Part shown: one piece after another, positions 8,752-18,276 of the stretch
Numbering within the stretch: position 1 is the first letter of the stretch
How the letters are laid out: every line of letters starts with the position of its first letter
Assembly: GCA_028871795.1 (NCBI GenBank)
Contig: JAGWMG010000005.1
Span: forward strand, 209,494 to 273,493
DNA length: 64,000 bases
Reading direction: 5' to 3'
Origin: Alphaproteobacteria bacterium
GTDB taxonomy: Bacteria; Pseudomonadota; Alphaproteobacteria; Micropepsales; Micropepsaceae
Program-made: the position numbers and the translations under genes
The notes under the pieces: generated by a model
The model's input: only the letters and a program-made list of their open reading frames with translations
Told to the model about the DNA's origin: nothing
The model's database searches: none

Positions 8752-9891
8752 ATGGTGTTCTTCGAAATTCTGGGCTGGCTGTTGGCGGCGCTGTCGCTGT
8801 GCGGCGCCGCTTATACCGTGCTGGCGGCGGTCTTGGCGGGCGGTTACGCCCCCAGACGTGAAGCCATCGCATCGGATTTGCCGGGCGTCACCGTCCTCAA
8901 GCCGCTGCACGGCGCCGAACCGCACCTCGAAGACAATCTTGCGTCGTTCTTCGCCCAGGAATATCGGGCGCCGTTCCAACTCGTCTTCGGCGTCCAGAAC
9001 GAACGCGATCCGGCCATCCAAGTGGTCGAGCGCCTGCGCGCGCGCTATCCCCGCATCGATATGGCGCTGGTGGTCGACGGGCGGCGGTACGGCAGCAACG
9101 CCAAGGTCTCGAACCTCATCAACATGCGGGCCGCGGCCAAACACGATGTGCTGGTCCTGAGCGACAGCGACATCGCCGTGACGTCGGAGTACCTGGGCCG
9201 CGTGGTGGCGGAACTCCAACCGAGCGGGGTGGGCGCGGTCACCTGCCTGTACACCGGCTGGGCGGGAGCGGGCCTCGGCTCGCGCCTCTGTGCGATGGGG
9301 ATCGACTATCAGTTCCTTCCCAATGCGATCGCTGGCGTGACTTTGCGCTTTGCCGAGCCCTGTTTCGGTTCGACCATTGCGCTCAAGCGCACGGTGCTCG
9401 ACGAAATCGGCGGTCTGGAGGCGTTCGCCGGTTTTCTGGCCGACGATTACGAGATCGGCCGCGCCGTGCGCGCCAAGGGCTATCGCATCGCCATTCCGCG
9501 CATGGTCGTGCGACATGTCTGTAACGAAAAGAGCATCGCCGCGTGCCTGGCCCACGAACTGCGCTGGGCGCGCACCATCCGCGTGGTGGCGACCGCCGGA
9601 CACGCCGGCAGCATCGTCACGAACGCCATTCCCTTAGCTCTACTGGGGACAATCCTGTCCGGTTTTACCTTGTTTGGCGTTGCGTGCCTTGTTACTACCC
9701 TGGTCGCGCGGGCCGTGCTCAAATGGCGTATCGATGTGTGTTTCGGATGCAACGGCGGACCGCTGTGGCTGCTTCCGCTGAGAGACGTGCTATCCTTCGG
9801 CGTCTTTCTGGTTTCGCTGTTCGGCGGGTCGGTGGAGTGGCAAGGCAGCCGCCTGCATGTGGAGCGGGGCGGCGTTTTGTCGAAATGGTGA
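8752..9891 (+). CDS. hpnI: Hopanoid glycosyltransferase HpnI
   Basis: A 379-residue family 2 glycosyltransferase of the ceramide-glucosyltransferase type. In hopanoid producers HpnI adds N-acetylglucosamine to bacteriohopanetetrol, the first step to glucosaminyl hopanoids. An N-terminal membrane segment is followed by TVLKPLHGAEP, the DSDI metal-binding motif (LSDSDIAV), a Q/R-x-x-R-W-like ELRWARTIR acceptor motif, and two or more C-terminal membrane segments. It opens the + strand hopanoid run, 81 bp after kdgK, and is followed after 10 bp by hpnJ. The AGGG before the ATG is very close, so the GTG one codon later may be used instead. Confidence 0.88.
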   Translation: MVFFEILGWLLAALSLCGAAYTVLAAVLAGGYAPRREAIASDLPGVTVLKPLHGAEPHLEDNLASFFAQEYRAPFQLVFGVQNERDPAIQVVERLRARYPRIDMALVVDGRRYGSNAKVSNLINMRAAAKHDVLVLSDSDIAVTSEYLGRVVAELQPSGVGAVTCLYTGWAGAGLGSRLCAMGIDYQFLPNAIAGVTLRFAEPCFGSTIALKRTVLDEIGGLEAFAGFLADDYEIGRAVRAKGYRIAIPRMVVRHVCNEKSIAACLAHELRWARTIRVVATAGHAGSIVTNAIPLALLGTILSGFTLFGVACLVTTLVARAVLKWRIDVCFGCNGGPLWLLPLRDVLSFGVFLVSLFGGSVEWQGSRLHVERGGVLSKW

Positions 9892-9901
9892 GGTTTGGGT
9901 A

Positions 9902-11326
9902 ATGAAGTCTTTGTTCCTGCAGGCGCCTTCCTTCGACGGTTACGACGGCGGGGCCGGCGCGCGTTATCAGATGAAGCGCGAGGTTAAATCGTTCTGGTAT
10001 CCGACCTGGCTGGCACAGGCCGCGGCGATGGTCGAGGGCGCCAAGCTGATCGACGCCCCGCCGCACGATCTGAAATTCTCCGACATCGTCGACGATGTGA
10101 AGGCCCACGAGCTGATCGTCGTTCACACCTCGACGCCCTCCTTCAAGTCCGACTGCAGGACCGCCGGGATGATCCGGGAACTCAATCCGACGGCGATCGT
10201 CGGTTTCATCGGCGCCAAGGTTGCGGTCGAGCCGGAGGAGAGCCTCAAGGCCTGCGAGGCGATCGATTTCGTCGCCCGCAACGAATACGAATTCACCATC
10301 AAGGAAATCGCCGAAGGCCGTGACTGGGCGACGATCAAGGGCATGTCCTACCGGGGCAAGGATGGCGCCATCGTCCACAATCCGGAACGCGAAATCCTGA
10401 TGGACATGGACCGGCTGCCGTCCGTGCTGCCGCTCTACAAGCAGCTCGACACGACGAAGTATTTCGGCGGCTATCTCAAGCATCCGTATCTCTCTTTCTA
10501 CACCGGGCGCGGCTGCAAATCGCACTGCACCTTCTGCCTGTGGCCGCAGACCATCGGCGGACACAAATACCGTTTCCGCTCGATTCCGGTCGTGGTCGAG
10601 GAGATCAAGTACATCCGGAAGAATTTTCCCGAGGTGAAGGAAATCTTCTTCGACGACGACACCTTGACCGACAATCACGACCGCGTGGAGTCCCTGGCTA
10701 AGGAGCTGGGCAAGCTCGGCGTCGTGTGGTCGTGCAACGCCAAGGCGAACGTGCCGCGCAAGACGCTGGAAGCGATGAAGGCGGGCGGGCTGCGCCTGCT
10801 GCTGGTCGGCTACGAATCCGGCAATCAGAAGATCCTGCACAACATCAAGAAGGGCTTGCTGGTCGATGTCGCGCGCAAGTTCAGCAAGGACTGCCACGAG
10901 CTCGACATCATCGTCCACGGCACCTTCATCCTGGGCCTGCCGGGCGAAACGCGCGAAACCATCCGGGAAACGCTGGCCTTCGCGAAGGAGGTCAACCCGC
11001 GCACGCTGCAAGTGTCGCTGGCAGCGCCTTATCCGGGCACGTTCCTTTACAACCAGGCGAAGGAAAACGGCTGGTTCGCGGAGGATGTCGACCTCCTGAC
11101 CGAGGACGGCACCCAGATCGCGCCGCTCAACTATCCGCATCTCAGCCACACCGAGATTTTCGATTCGGTGGAGGACTTCTACAAGAAGTTCTATTTCCGG
11201 CCTTCGAAGATCGCCGAAATCGTCGGCGAGATGTTGACCTCGCGGGACATGCTGGTGCGCCGCCTGCGCGAGGGCGTCGAGTTCTTCCAATTCCTGCGCA
11301 CGCGCGAAGACATGATCGTTTCTTGA
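9902..11326 (+). CDS. hpnJ: Hopanoid radical SAM enzyme HpnJ
   Basis: A B12-binding-domain-type radical SAM protein of 474 residues. HpnJ converts the glucosaminyl side chain of bacteriohopanetetrol towards the cyclitol ether. The 4Fe-4S motif CxxxCxxC is Cys205, Cys209, Cys212 in GRGCKSHCTFC. The N-terminal 130 residues have the cobalamin-binding-like fold of this family, and the C-terminal third contains HGTFILGLPGET. The start ATG 9902 follows hpnI by 10 bp; its stop TGA overlaps the TTG start of hpnK. Position between hpnI and hpnK supports the assignment. Confidence 0.9.
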   Translation: MKSLFLQAPSFDGYDGGAGARYQMKREVKSFWYPTWLAQAAAMVEGAKLIDAPPHDLKFSDIVDDVKAHELIVVHTSTPSFKSDCRTAGMIRELNPTAIVGFIGAKVAVEPEESLKACEAIDFVARNEYEFTIKEIAEGRDWATIKGMSYRGKDGAIVHNPEREILMDMDRLPSVLPLYKQLDTTKYFGGYLKHPYLSFYTGRGCKSHCTFCLWPQTIGGHKYRFRSIPVVVEEIKYIRKNFPEVKEIFFDDDTLTDNHDRVESLAKELGKLGVVWSCNAKANVPRKTLEAMKAGGLRLLLVGYESGNQKILHNIKKGLLVDVARKFSKDCHELDIIVHGTFILGLPGETRETIRETLAFAKEVNPRTLQVSLAAPYPGTFLYNQAKENGWFAEDVDLLTEDGTQIAPLNYPHLSHTEIFDSVEDFYKKFYFRPSKIAEIVGEMLTSRDMLVRRLREGVEFFQFLRTREDMIVS

Positions 11327-12186
11327 AGAACCTGATCGTCACCGCGGATGATTTCGGAGTCGCGCGCGAGGTCAACGACGCGGTCGAACAGGCGCACAAG
11401 GAAGGCATCCTCACCGCCGCCAGCCTGATGGTCTCGGCACCTGAGACGGCCGATGCGGTGCAACGCGCCAAGGGCATGCCTCGCCTGCGCGTGGGACTGC
11501 ATCTGGTGCTGGTCGAAGGACGACCCATGCTGCCGCCTGCCGCCGTTCCCGATCTCGTCGACTCCGGCGGCTTGTTCCGCACCGATATGGTGCGTGCTGG
11601 CATCGCGATGTTCCTCTTGCCGAAGGTACGCCGCCAGCTGGCCGCCGAAATCGAAGCGCAGTTCAACGCCTTTGCCGCGACGGGTCTCGAACTCGATCAC
11701 GTCAACGCGCACAAGCATTTCCATCTGCATCCCACCGTCGCGGATCTGGTCGTGCGCATCGGCCGCGTGTTCGGCATGAAGGCCATGCGCGTGCCTTACG
11801 AACCGGGCGAGGTGCTTCGCCAGATCGAGCCGGCGTCACGGGGAAGTATCGTCGTGGAACTTTGGGCACGCCGCCTGCGCCGCCGGCTGGCGGCGGCCGG
11901 AATCTTTTCGCCGGACCGGGTATTCGGACTTGCCTGGTCGGGCGCCATGACGACGGCGCGGTTGACCAGTCTGCTGGCGCGCCTGCCCGACGGCACGAGC
12001 GAGATCTATCTGCATCCGGCGGCGGGGCCGAAATTCGTTGGCGCCGCGCCCGGCTACCTTTACGAACAGGAACTGGCGGCTCTAATATCCTCACAAGCTA
12101 TTGATTTAACAAAGAAAAATAATATCCGCATGGGAGCGTTCGGCAATTTCCTGCGGCGCGCCGAAGGCGGTACAGTCGCCGCGTAA
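11323..12186 (+). CDS. hpnK: Hopanoid biosynthesis deacetylase HpnK (YdjC/ChbG family)
   Basis: A 287-residue carbohydrate deacetylase that removes the acetyl group from N-acetylglucosaminyl-bacteriohopanetetrol between the HpnI and HpnJ steps. The YdjC motif TADDFG places metal-site Asp9 and Asp10, with further ligands His60 (GLH) and His130/His132/His134 in NAHKHFHLHP. The only sensible start is TTG at 11323, inside the hpnJ stop (TTGA), because the family motif begins five codons later. The 3' end is less GC-rich (a Leu-Thr-Lys-Lys-Asn-Asn stretch near 12110) than its surroundings. Confidence 0.9.
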   Translation: MKNLIVTADDFGVAREVNDAVEQAHKEGILTAASLMVSAPETADAVQRAKGMPRLRVGLHLVLVEGRPMLPPAAVPDLVDSGGLFRTDMVRAGIAMFLLPKVRRQLAAEIEAQFNAFAATGLELDHVNAHKHFHLHPTVADLVVRIGRVFGMKAMRVPYEPGEVLRQIEPASRGSIVVELWARRLRRRLAAAGIFSPDRVFGLAWSGAMTTARLTSLLARLPDGTSEIYLHPAAGPKFVGAAPGYLYEQELAALISSQAIDLTKKNNIRMGAFGNFLRRAEGGTVAA

Positions 12187-12227
12187 ATCGCCGCCGCCGC
12201 CCCACACGCAACCAGCCAGCCCGTCTC

Positions 12228-13211
12228 ATGCATATGAAATTCGGCGCCATCGCAGCCCTGCTCGCCGGACTGACGGTGGCGGTTTTCGTGGTCCTGCACA
12301 TCGGCATTGCGCCGGTGCTGGACGCCGTCGCCAGGGTGGGCTGGGGCGGCTTTGCCTTGATCGTCCTGTGCGGGTTGGGGGTGGCGGGGATTCTGGCGAC
12401 CGCCCTTTTTGCGCTGCTTTCGGACCATGCGCCTTGGCTCGCCTTTCTTGCCGCGCGTCAGCTGCGCGATTCAGCAAGCGATGTCCTTCCCTTCACGCAG
12501 ATCGGCGGCATTGCTATCGGCGCGCGCGCGATCATCCTGGGTGGCGTCCCGGCGCCGTTCGCTTTTGCTGGAGCGATGGTGGACGTGACGACCGAACTCA
12601 TCGCGCAGGTCGCTTTTGTCGCACTCGGGCTGATGCTTGGCGTCGCCAAGTTGCGCGCCAATGCGGAGCTGGCGCCTTATGCCAACGGGCTGATACTGGG
12701 TACGGCATTGTTGGTTCCCGCCATGATCGCGCTTGTCGTGCTGCAGCGTCGCGGCAGTTCCCTGGCCGAGAAGCTTGCCGGCCGTTTCCTGCCGGCAGCG
12801 GTCAGCCACACTGAGGCGTTCTCGCAGGCGCTGAACGGTCTCTACGGAAACCCATGGCGCGTGGCGCTCTCCGCGACGATCCATTTGTCGGCTTGGATTG
12901 CCAGCGGTGTGTGGGTCTGGGTGGTGCTCCGTTTGATCGGTATGCATATCGACGTGTTTTCAGCCGTCGTCATCGAAAGCCTGCTGGCCGCCTTGCGCAG
13001 CGCCACCGTCTTCATTCCTTCGGCCATCGGCGTGCAGGAGGCGGGCTATGCCGCTCTGGCGCCGGTGTTCGGCATGGGCCCCGAGGTGGGGTTCGCCGTG
13101 TCCTTGCTCAGGCGCGCGCGCGACATCGTGGTGGGTGTCCCGGTACTGCTGATATGGCAGGCCGTGGAGGGCAGGCGCGCCTTCGCACAACAAAACGGCG
13201 AATCCCCATGA
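12228..13211 (+). CDS. hpnL: Integral membrane protein HpnL
   Basis: A 327-residue protein with about eight hydrophobic segments and the LPG-synthase-transmembrane-like signature regions RSATVFIPSAIGVQEAG near residue 260. HpnL is part of many hopanoid clusters; no enzymatic step is established for it to my knowledge. Start ATG 12228, with a second ATG two codons on, 41 bp after hpnK. Its stop overlaps hpnA by ATGA. It is the only junction besides hpnI/hpnJ in this run with a spacer, so a separate ribosome entry is likely here. Confidence 0.85.
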   Translation: MHMKFGAIAALLAGLTVAVFVVLHIGIAPVLDAVARVGWGGFALIVLCGLGVAGILATALFALLSDHAPWLAFLAARQLRDSASDVLPFTQIGGIAIGARAIILGGVPAPFAFAGAMVDVTTELIAQVAFVALGLMLGVAKLRANAELAPYANGLILGTALLVPAMIALVVLQRRGSSLAEKLAGRFLPAAVSHTEAFSQALNGLYGNPWRVALSATIHLSAWIASGVWVWVVLRLIGMHIDVFSAVVIESLLAALRSATVFIPSAIGVQEAGYAALAPVFGMGPEVGFAVSLLRRARDIVVGVPVLLIWQAVEGRRAFAQQNGESP

Positions 13212-14203
13212 GCGACCTGGTTTTCGTAACCGGCGCATCGGGCTTTGTTGGATCGGCATTAGCGCGCGCGCTGGAGGCAAAAGGCTATTTGTTGCGCGCT
13301 GCGGTGCGCGCCTCCAGCAGGCTCGACAATCTCGACGGCGTCGCGGCCGAGATCGTGATTGCCGACATGCGCGACCGGGCGGCGCTGACGAAGTCCATGC
13401 TGGGCGCCCGCTATGTCTTTCATGCGGCCGCGGATTACCGGCTGTGGGCAAGCGATTCCTCCGAGATCGTGCATAACAATCTGGAGGGCACGCGCGCCGT
13501 GATGCAGGCCGCGCTCGACGCCGGTGTGGAACGCATCGTTTACACCAGTTCGGTCGCGGCCCTGAAGCCACACAAGGACGGAACGCCGGCCGACGAAACC
13601 TCGCGTCACACCGAAGAAACGGCGATCGGCGCCTACAAGAAGAGCAAGCTCGTCGCCGAACACCTGGTGACGCGCATGGTTGCGGAGGAGGGGCTTCCCG
13701 CCGTCATCGTCAGTCCGTCCACGCCCATCGGGCCGCGCGACATCAAGCCGACGCCGACCGGGCGCATCATCGTCGAGGCGGCGCTTGGGCGTATTCCCGC
13801 CTTTGTCGATACCGGCCTCAATCTCGTGCACGTCGACGACGTGGCGGCCGGCCATCTCCTGGCGCTCCAACGCGGCGGCATCGGCGAGAACTATATTCTT
13901 GGCGGCCAGGATGTGGCATTCCGCGACATGATGGGGGAGATCGCCGAGCTGGTGGGACGCGCCGCGCCGCGTATCGGCTTGCCGCGAATCCCCTTGTTCC
14001 CGTTGGCTTACGCCGCCGAGGCGGCAGCGCGGTTGACGGGAAAGGAGCCGTTCGTCACCGTGGATGCGCTCAAGATGGCGAAATATCGCATGTTCTTTTC
14101 GTCCGCCAAGGCGGAGCGCGAACTTGGCTACAGCGCGCGGCCGTATCGCCAGGCGTTGGTCGATGCGCTCGCCTGGTTCCGCATGGCGGGTTATCTGACG
14201 TGA
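13208..14203 (+). CDS. hpnA: Hopanoid-associated sugar epimerase HpnA
   Basis: An extended short-chain dehydrogenase of 331 residues. The NAD(P)-binding motif TGASGFVG is at 8-15, and the catalytic Tyr143-x-x-x-Lys147 is in GAYKKSK. HpnA is the family name for this epimerase-like protein in hopanoid clusters; its exact substrate is not firmly established, though a role in side-chain maturation with adenosylhopane is assumed. ATG 13208 overlaps the hpnL stop, and its own stop overlaps hpnB through GTGA. Confidence 0.9.
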   Translation: MSDLVFVTGASGFVGSALARALEAKGYLLRAAVRASSRLDNLDGVAAEIVIADMRDRAALTKSMLGARYVFHAAADYRLWASDSSEIVHNNLEGTRAVMQAALDAGVERIVYTSSVAALKPHKDGTPADETSRHTEETAIGAYKKSKLVAEHLVTRMVAEEGLPAVIVSPSTPIGPRDIKPTPTGRIIVEAALGRIPAFVDTGLNLVHVDDVAAGHLLALQRGGIGENYILGGQDVAFRDMMGEIAELVGRAAPRIGLPRIPLFPLAYAAEAAARLTGKEPFVTVDALKMAKYRMFFSSAKAERELGYSARPYRQALVDALAWFRMAGYLT

Positions 14204-15324
14204 CGGTCTTGACACTCCTTTCGCTGGTCGTCTGGCTGGTCCTGCTGCTGGGCCGCGGGTTTTTCTGGCTGGCACGCGAGCGCGACGACCGCGACCGACC
14301 GCCTGCGCCGGACGACTGGCATTCGGTCGTGGCGGTGGTTCCGGCGCGCAACGAGGCCGATGTGATCGTTCGCTCCGTCGGCAGCCTTCTGGCGCAGGAT
14401 TATTCCGGCTCCTTCCGCGTGATCCTGGTGGACGATCAAAGCAGCGACGGAACCGGCGATGCCGCGCGCGCCGTCGCCGACGACCGACTGACGGTGCTGG
14501 ACGGTGCGGCGCACCCTGCCGGATGGACGGGCAAGCTGTTCGCCGTCAGTCAAGGCGTGGCCCATGCCGACGCGGCCGATCCTCCCGATTATCTTTGGCT
14601 CACCGATGCCGACATCGCGCACACGCCGGATAATCTCCGTCATCTGGTCGCCCGTGCGGAAAAAGACCGGCTCGTTCTCGTTTCACTGATGGCCAAGCTC
14701 AACTGCGAAAGTTTCGCGGAGCGCTTCCTCATCCCGGCTTTTGTCTTCTTTTTTGCGATGCTGTTTCCGTTTGCCTGGGCAAACGATCCGCGCAAACGGC
14801 TCGCTGCCGCCGCCGGAGGCTGCATGCTCGTCAAGCGCGAGGCGTTGGCGCGGGCGGGAGGCATCGAGGCCATCCGCAATGAGATCATCGACGATTGCGC
14901 GCTCGGCCGACGCCTGAAGGCGCAAGGTCCGATCTGGCTCGGCCTTACGGAGCGATCGGTGAGTCTGCGGCCTTACGCGCGCGTTGCCGACATCCGCGCC
15001 ATGGTGGCCCGCTCGGCTTATGCCCAACTCGGTTATTCGCCGCTTGTTCTTGCGGGCGCGGTCCTGGGCATGGCTTTCCTGTATGTCGTGCCGTTGACCG
15101 GCTTCGCGGATGGCGGGATCGGGGCGCTGGCGGGCGCATGTACGTGGGCCGCCATGACCGTCGCCTTCCAGCCAATGCTGCATTTTTATCGCCGCTCGCC
15201 CTTCTGGGGACTGGCCTTGCCGGTGATTGGTGTCTTTTATGCAGCCTTCACGATCGATTCCGCCGTGCAGTACTGGCGCGGACGCGGCGGCATGTGGAAA
15301 GGCCGCGCCCAGGCGATCGCATGA
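14200..15324 (+). CDS. hpnB: Hopanoid-associated glycosyltransferase HpnB
   Basis: A family 2 glycosyltransferase of 374 residues with an N-terminal membrane segment, VVPARNEADVI near residue 47, VDDQSSDGTGD, the DAD-type metal motif in LTDADIAHT, GGCMLVKREAL, and two C-terminal membrane helices. HpnB is conserved in hopanoid operons and presumed to add a sugar to the hopanoid side chain at the inner membrane. The start is GTG 14200, four bases inside hpnA (GTGA). Its stop overlaps hpnC (ATGA). Confidence 0.88.
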   Translation: MTVLTLLSLVVWLVLLLGRGFFWLARERDDRDRPPAPDDWHSVVAVVPARNEADVIVRSVGSLLAQDYSGSFRVILVDDQSSDGTGDAARAVADDRLTVLDGAAHPAGWTGKLFAVSQGVAHADAADPPDYLWLTDADIAHTPDNLRHLVARAEKDRLVLVSLMAKLNCESFAERFLIPAFVFFFAMLFPFAWANDPRKRLAAAAGGCMLVKREALARAGGIEAIRNEIIDDCALGRRLKAQGPIWLGLTERSVSLRPYARVADIRAMVARSAYAQLGYSPLVLAGAVLGMAFLYVVPLTGFADGGIGALAGACTWAAMTVAFQPMLHFYRRSPFWGLALPVIGVFYAAFTIDSAVQYWRGRGGMWKGRAQAIA

Positions 15325-16187
15325 ACGGACAGACGGCAGCGCTTTCCTCGGGCAAGGGCCATCGCGACGAGAATTTTCCCGTCGCTTCGGTCCTGATCAG
15401 CGCGCGCCACCGGCCTGCGATTCTGGCGTTCTACCGCTTTGTGCGGTCGGCCGACGACGTGGCCGATCACGCCACCGCATCGCCCGACGACAAGTTGCGT
15501 CTGCTGGAAGAGATGCGTTTGAGCTTGATGGGCGCCTGCAGCTCGTCGCCCGAAGGTGTGGCGTTGCACTGCATTCTCGCCGAGCGCGGGCTCACCACCG
15601 ATCACGCCGCCGATCTGCTCGAAGCCTTCCGCCGCGACGTCACCAAGCTGCGGTATGCCGATTGGGCCGAATTGATGGACTATTGCCGCTATTCCGCGAT
15701 GCCTGTCGGCCGTTACGTGCTCGACGTGCACGGTGAATCGCACGACATCTGGCCGCTTTCCGATGCGCTGTGCGCGGCGCTTCAGGTCGTCAATCACCTT
15801 CAGGATTGCGCGAAGGATTACCGTTCGCTCGACCGCGTCTATCTTCCGCTGGATACGCTGGCCGAGCACGGCGCCACGCCCGAAATGCTGGCCGCGCCAT
15901 GCGCCAGACCGGCGCTGCTGTCGGCGATCGCCAGTTTGGCGCGGCGCAACGCGCAATTGCTGAGACAGTCGGCGCCGTTCGCCGCCCATATCCGCGACCG
16001 GCGTCTGGCGCTGGAGGTCAGCCTCATCCAACGGTTTGCCGAAGACCTCAACGACCGGCTCCAGGTCCGCGATCCTTTGTGCGAACGCGTCCACCACCGC
16101 AGGACGGAGCTGCCGGGACTCGCGATGTCGGCTTTCGCCCGCTTCATCGGCACGCGCCTTCGTCCCGCCACCGCCCGCCACCAATGA
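15321..16187 (+). CDS. hpnC: Hydroxysqualene synthase HpnC
   Basis: A 288-residue squalene/phytoene synthase family member. In bacteria HpnC converts presqualene diphosphate to hydroxysqualene, the middle step of the HpnCDE route from farnesyl diphosphate to squalene. The two Asp-rich motifs are DDVAD at 45-49 and QDCAKD with Asp162/Asp166. The start overlaps hpnB by ATGA and the stop overlaps hpnD by ATGA. Order next to hpnD separates it from carotenoid phytoene synthases. Confidence 0.92.
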   Translation: MNGQTAALSSGKGHRDENFPVASVLISARHRPAILAFYRFVRSADDVADHATASPDDKLRLLEEMRLSLMGACSSSPEGVALHCILAERGLTTDHAADLLEAFRRDVTKLRYADWAELMDYCRYSAMPVGRYVLDVHGESHDIWPLSDALCAALQVVNHLQDCAKDYRSLDRVYLPLDTLAEHGATPEMLAAPCARPALLSAIASLARRNAQLLRQSAPFAAHIRDRRLALEVSLIQRFAEDLNDRLQVRDPLCERVHHRRTELPGLAMSAFARFIGTRLRPATARHQ

Positions 16188-17029
16188 TCACAGACCCCGC
16201 ACCGGAGATTGAAGCCGTACGCCGCAAGGCGGCCGGAAGTTCGTTCTACGCGGCGATGCGCCTGATGCCCAAGGCGGAGCGCGAGGCGATGTTCGCGATC
16301 TATGCTTTTTGCCGGGCGGTGGACGACATTGCCGACGACGGCATCGGTACGCGCAGCGAACGCCATGCCGCGCTCGACGCCTGGCGCGAGGACGTGGCGC
16401 GGCTGTGCGCCGGCGGCGCGCCGGGAAAGGCCGCGTTCCTCTCCGGCGTCGTCGCCCGTTACCGTCCGCGCCTGGAGGATTTCCTGGCCGTGATCGACGG
16501 CATGGACATGGATGTGGAAGCGGACATCGTCGCGCCCGATCTTTCGGCGCTCGACCTTTATTGCGACCGCGTGGCGAGCGCCGTCGGCCGGCTCTCCATC
16601 AAGGTCTTCGGCATGGAGGAAGGGCCGGGCTTTCGGCTCGCCCACCATCTCGGCCGCGCCCTTCAACTCACCAATATCCTGCGCGACCTGGACGAGGACG
16701 CCGCGATCCATCGGCTTTATCTCCCGCGCGAATTTCTGTTGGAGGCGGGCGTGACCGTCGGCGAACCGCTTGAGGCCCTCGCCAATCCGGCCGTCGCCAG
16801 GGCATGTCGCAACGTCGCGCGTCTGGCGCACGGCCATTACGAGGAAGCCCGCCGTGTCCTGGCGGCCAAACCGAAGGGCAATCTGCGCGCGCCGCGCTTG
16901 ATGGGAGCGGTCTATTCGGAGATTCTGCGCAAGATGGAAGCCGTAGGCTGGGCGCCGCCGCGCAACCGCGCGCACATCCCAAAGGCCCAACTGGCGATGA
17001 TCGTGCTTCGTCAGGTTCTCATCGCATGA
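16184..17029 (+). CDS. hpnD: Presqualene diphosphate synthase HpnD
   Basis: A 281-residue trans-isoprenyl diphosphate head-to-head synthase that condenses two farnesyl diphosphates to presqualene diphosphate. The Asp-rich motifs are RAVDDIADD (Asp47-Asp52) and RDLDED (Asp168-Asp172). It is shorter than HpnC and carries the HpnD-type LMPKAEREAMFAIYAFCR segment. It is flanked by ATGA overlaps with hpnC and hpnE, so all three squalene-forming enzymes are translated from one coupled message. The substrate can come from the polyprenyl synthase encoded at 23142-24077. Confidence 0.93.
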   Translation: MITDPAPEIEAVRRKAAGSSFYAAMRLMPKAEREAMFAIYAFCRAVDDIADDGIGTRSERHAALDAWREDVARLCAGGAPGKAAFLSGVVARYRPRLEDFLAVIDGMDMDVEADIVAPDLSALDLYCDRVASAVGRLSIKVFGMEEGPGFRLAHHLGRALQLTNILRDLDEDAAIHRLYLPREFLLEAGVTVGEPLEALANPAVARACRNVARLAHGHYEEARRVLAAKPKGNLRAPRLMGAVYSEILRKMEAVGWAPPRNRAHIPKAQLAMIVLRQVLIA

Positions 17030-18276
17030 GCACGGTCACTGTCGTCGGCGCAGGGCTCGCCGGACTTTCCGCCGCCGTGGCACTGGCGGATAAAGGCGCG
17101 CACGTGGTGCTGTTCGAGGCGGCGGGGCAGGCGGGTGGGCGCTGCCGTTCCTATTTCGACGCCGCGCTCGATTGCGTCATCGACAACGGCAACCATCTCG
17201 TCCTCTCCGGCAATACCGCGGTCCGCGATTATCTGCACACGATCGGTGCGGACAATGCGTTGGCGGGACCGGAGCACGCCGAATTTGTCTTTGCCGATCT
17301 TGCCACCGGCGAACGCTGGCGGCTGGCGCCCAACGAGGGACCGCTACCGTGGTGGATTTTCGCCGCCGCCCGCCGCGTTCCCGGCACCAAGGCCGCCGAT
17401 TACGCGCGCCTCGCGGCGTTGCTGGCCGCCGGCCCCAGGCGGCGCATCGACCAAGTCATCCGCTGCGAAGGCGCGTTGTGGGAGCGGCTGCTGCGGCCCT
17501 TCCTGCTGGCGGCGTTGAACACCGAGCCCGAGAAGGCTTCCGCCGCTCTGGCTGGAGCCGTCATTCGCGAAACGCTGGCCAAGGGCGGACAGGCTTACCG
17601 CCCGCGCATCGCCCATCCCACGCTTGCCGCCGCTTTCGTGGCTCCGGCGCTGACCTTTCTCGCGGGCAAGGATGCGGGTGTCTATTTCGGCCAGCGGCTG
17701 CGCCGCATCGTGCTCGACGCCAGCCATGCGGTGGCGCTGGAATTTCCCGAGAGCACGCTGCCGCTTTCCCCCGACGATACCGTGATACTGGCGACGCCGC
17801 CCTGGGTGACCGGCGAGCTGGTGCCGGGCCTTTCGGTACCCGATGAATTCCACGCCATCGTCAACGCGCATTTCACCATCGTTCCGCCGCCGGGGACGGT
17901 CCCGATGCTGGGCCTGATCGGGGGCACCGCCGAATGGATTTTCGCCTTTGCCGACCGCATCTCGGTGACGGTCAGCGCCGCCGACGCCATCGTCGACGAG
18001 GATCGCCAGGCCTTGGCCCAACTGCTGTGGCGCGATGTTGCCCGGGCTCATGGTCTTTCCGTGCCGCTGCCGCCTTGGCAGATCGTCAAGGAGAAGCGCG
18101 CGACCTTCGCCGCCACCCCCGAACAGGCGGCCAAGCGGCCCAAACCGGTAACCCGTTGGCACAACCTCCTGCTTGCCGGCGACTGGATCGATACCGGCCT
18201 CCCGGCCACCATCGAAAGTGCGGTACGCTCCGGGCAAAAGGCTGCACAACTGGCTTGGCGCAGGGGGAAGCCATGA
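17026..18276 (+). CDS. hpnE: Hydroxysqualene dehydroxylase HpnE
   Basis: A flavoprotein of 416 residues in the amine-oxidase/phytoene-desaturase superfamily. It reduces hydroxysqualene to squalene, ending the HpnCDE pathway. The FAD-binding GAGLAG is at 8-13, followed by a conserved GGRCRSY, and the C-terminal FAD contact region reads LLAGDWIDTGLPATIESAVRSG. Start ATG 17026 overlaps hpnD, and the stop overlaps shc. Confidence 0.92.
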   Translation: MSTVTVVGAGLAGLSAAVALADKGAHVVLFEAAGQAGGRCRSYFDAALDCVIDNGNHLVLSGNTAVRDYLHTIGADNALAGPEHAEFVFADLATGERWRLAPNEGPLPWWIFAAARRVPGTKAADYARLAALLAAGPRRRIDQVIRCEGALWERLLRPFLLAALNTEPEKASAALAGAVIRETLAKGGQAYRPRIAHPTLAAAFVAPALTFLAGKDAGVYFGQRLRRIVLDASHAVALEFPESTLPLSPDDTVILATPPWVTGELVPGLSVPDEFHAIVNAHFTIVPPPGTVPMLGLIGGTAEWIFAFADRISVTVSAADAIVDEDRQALAQLLWRDVARAHGLSVPLPPWQIVKEKRATFAATPEQAAKRPKPVTRWHNLLLAGDWIDTGLPATIESAVRSGQKAAQLAWRRGKP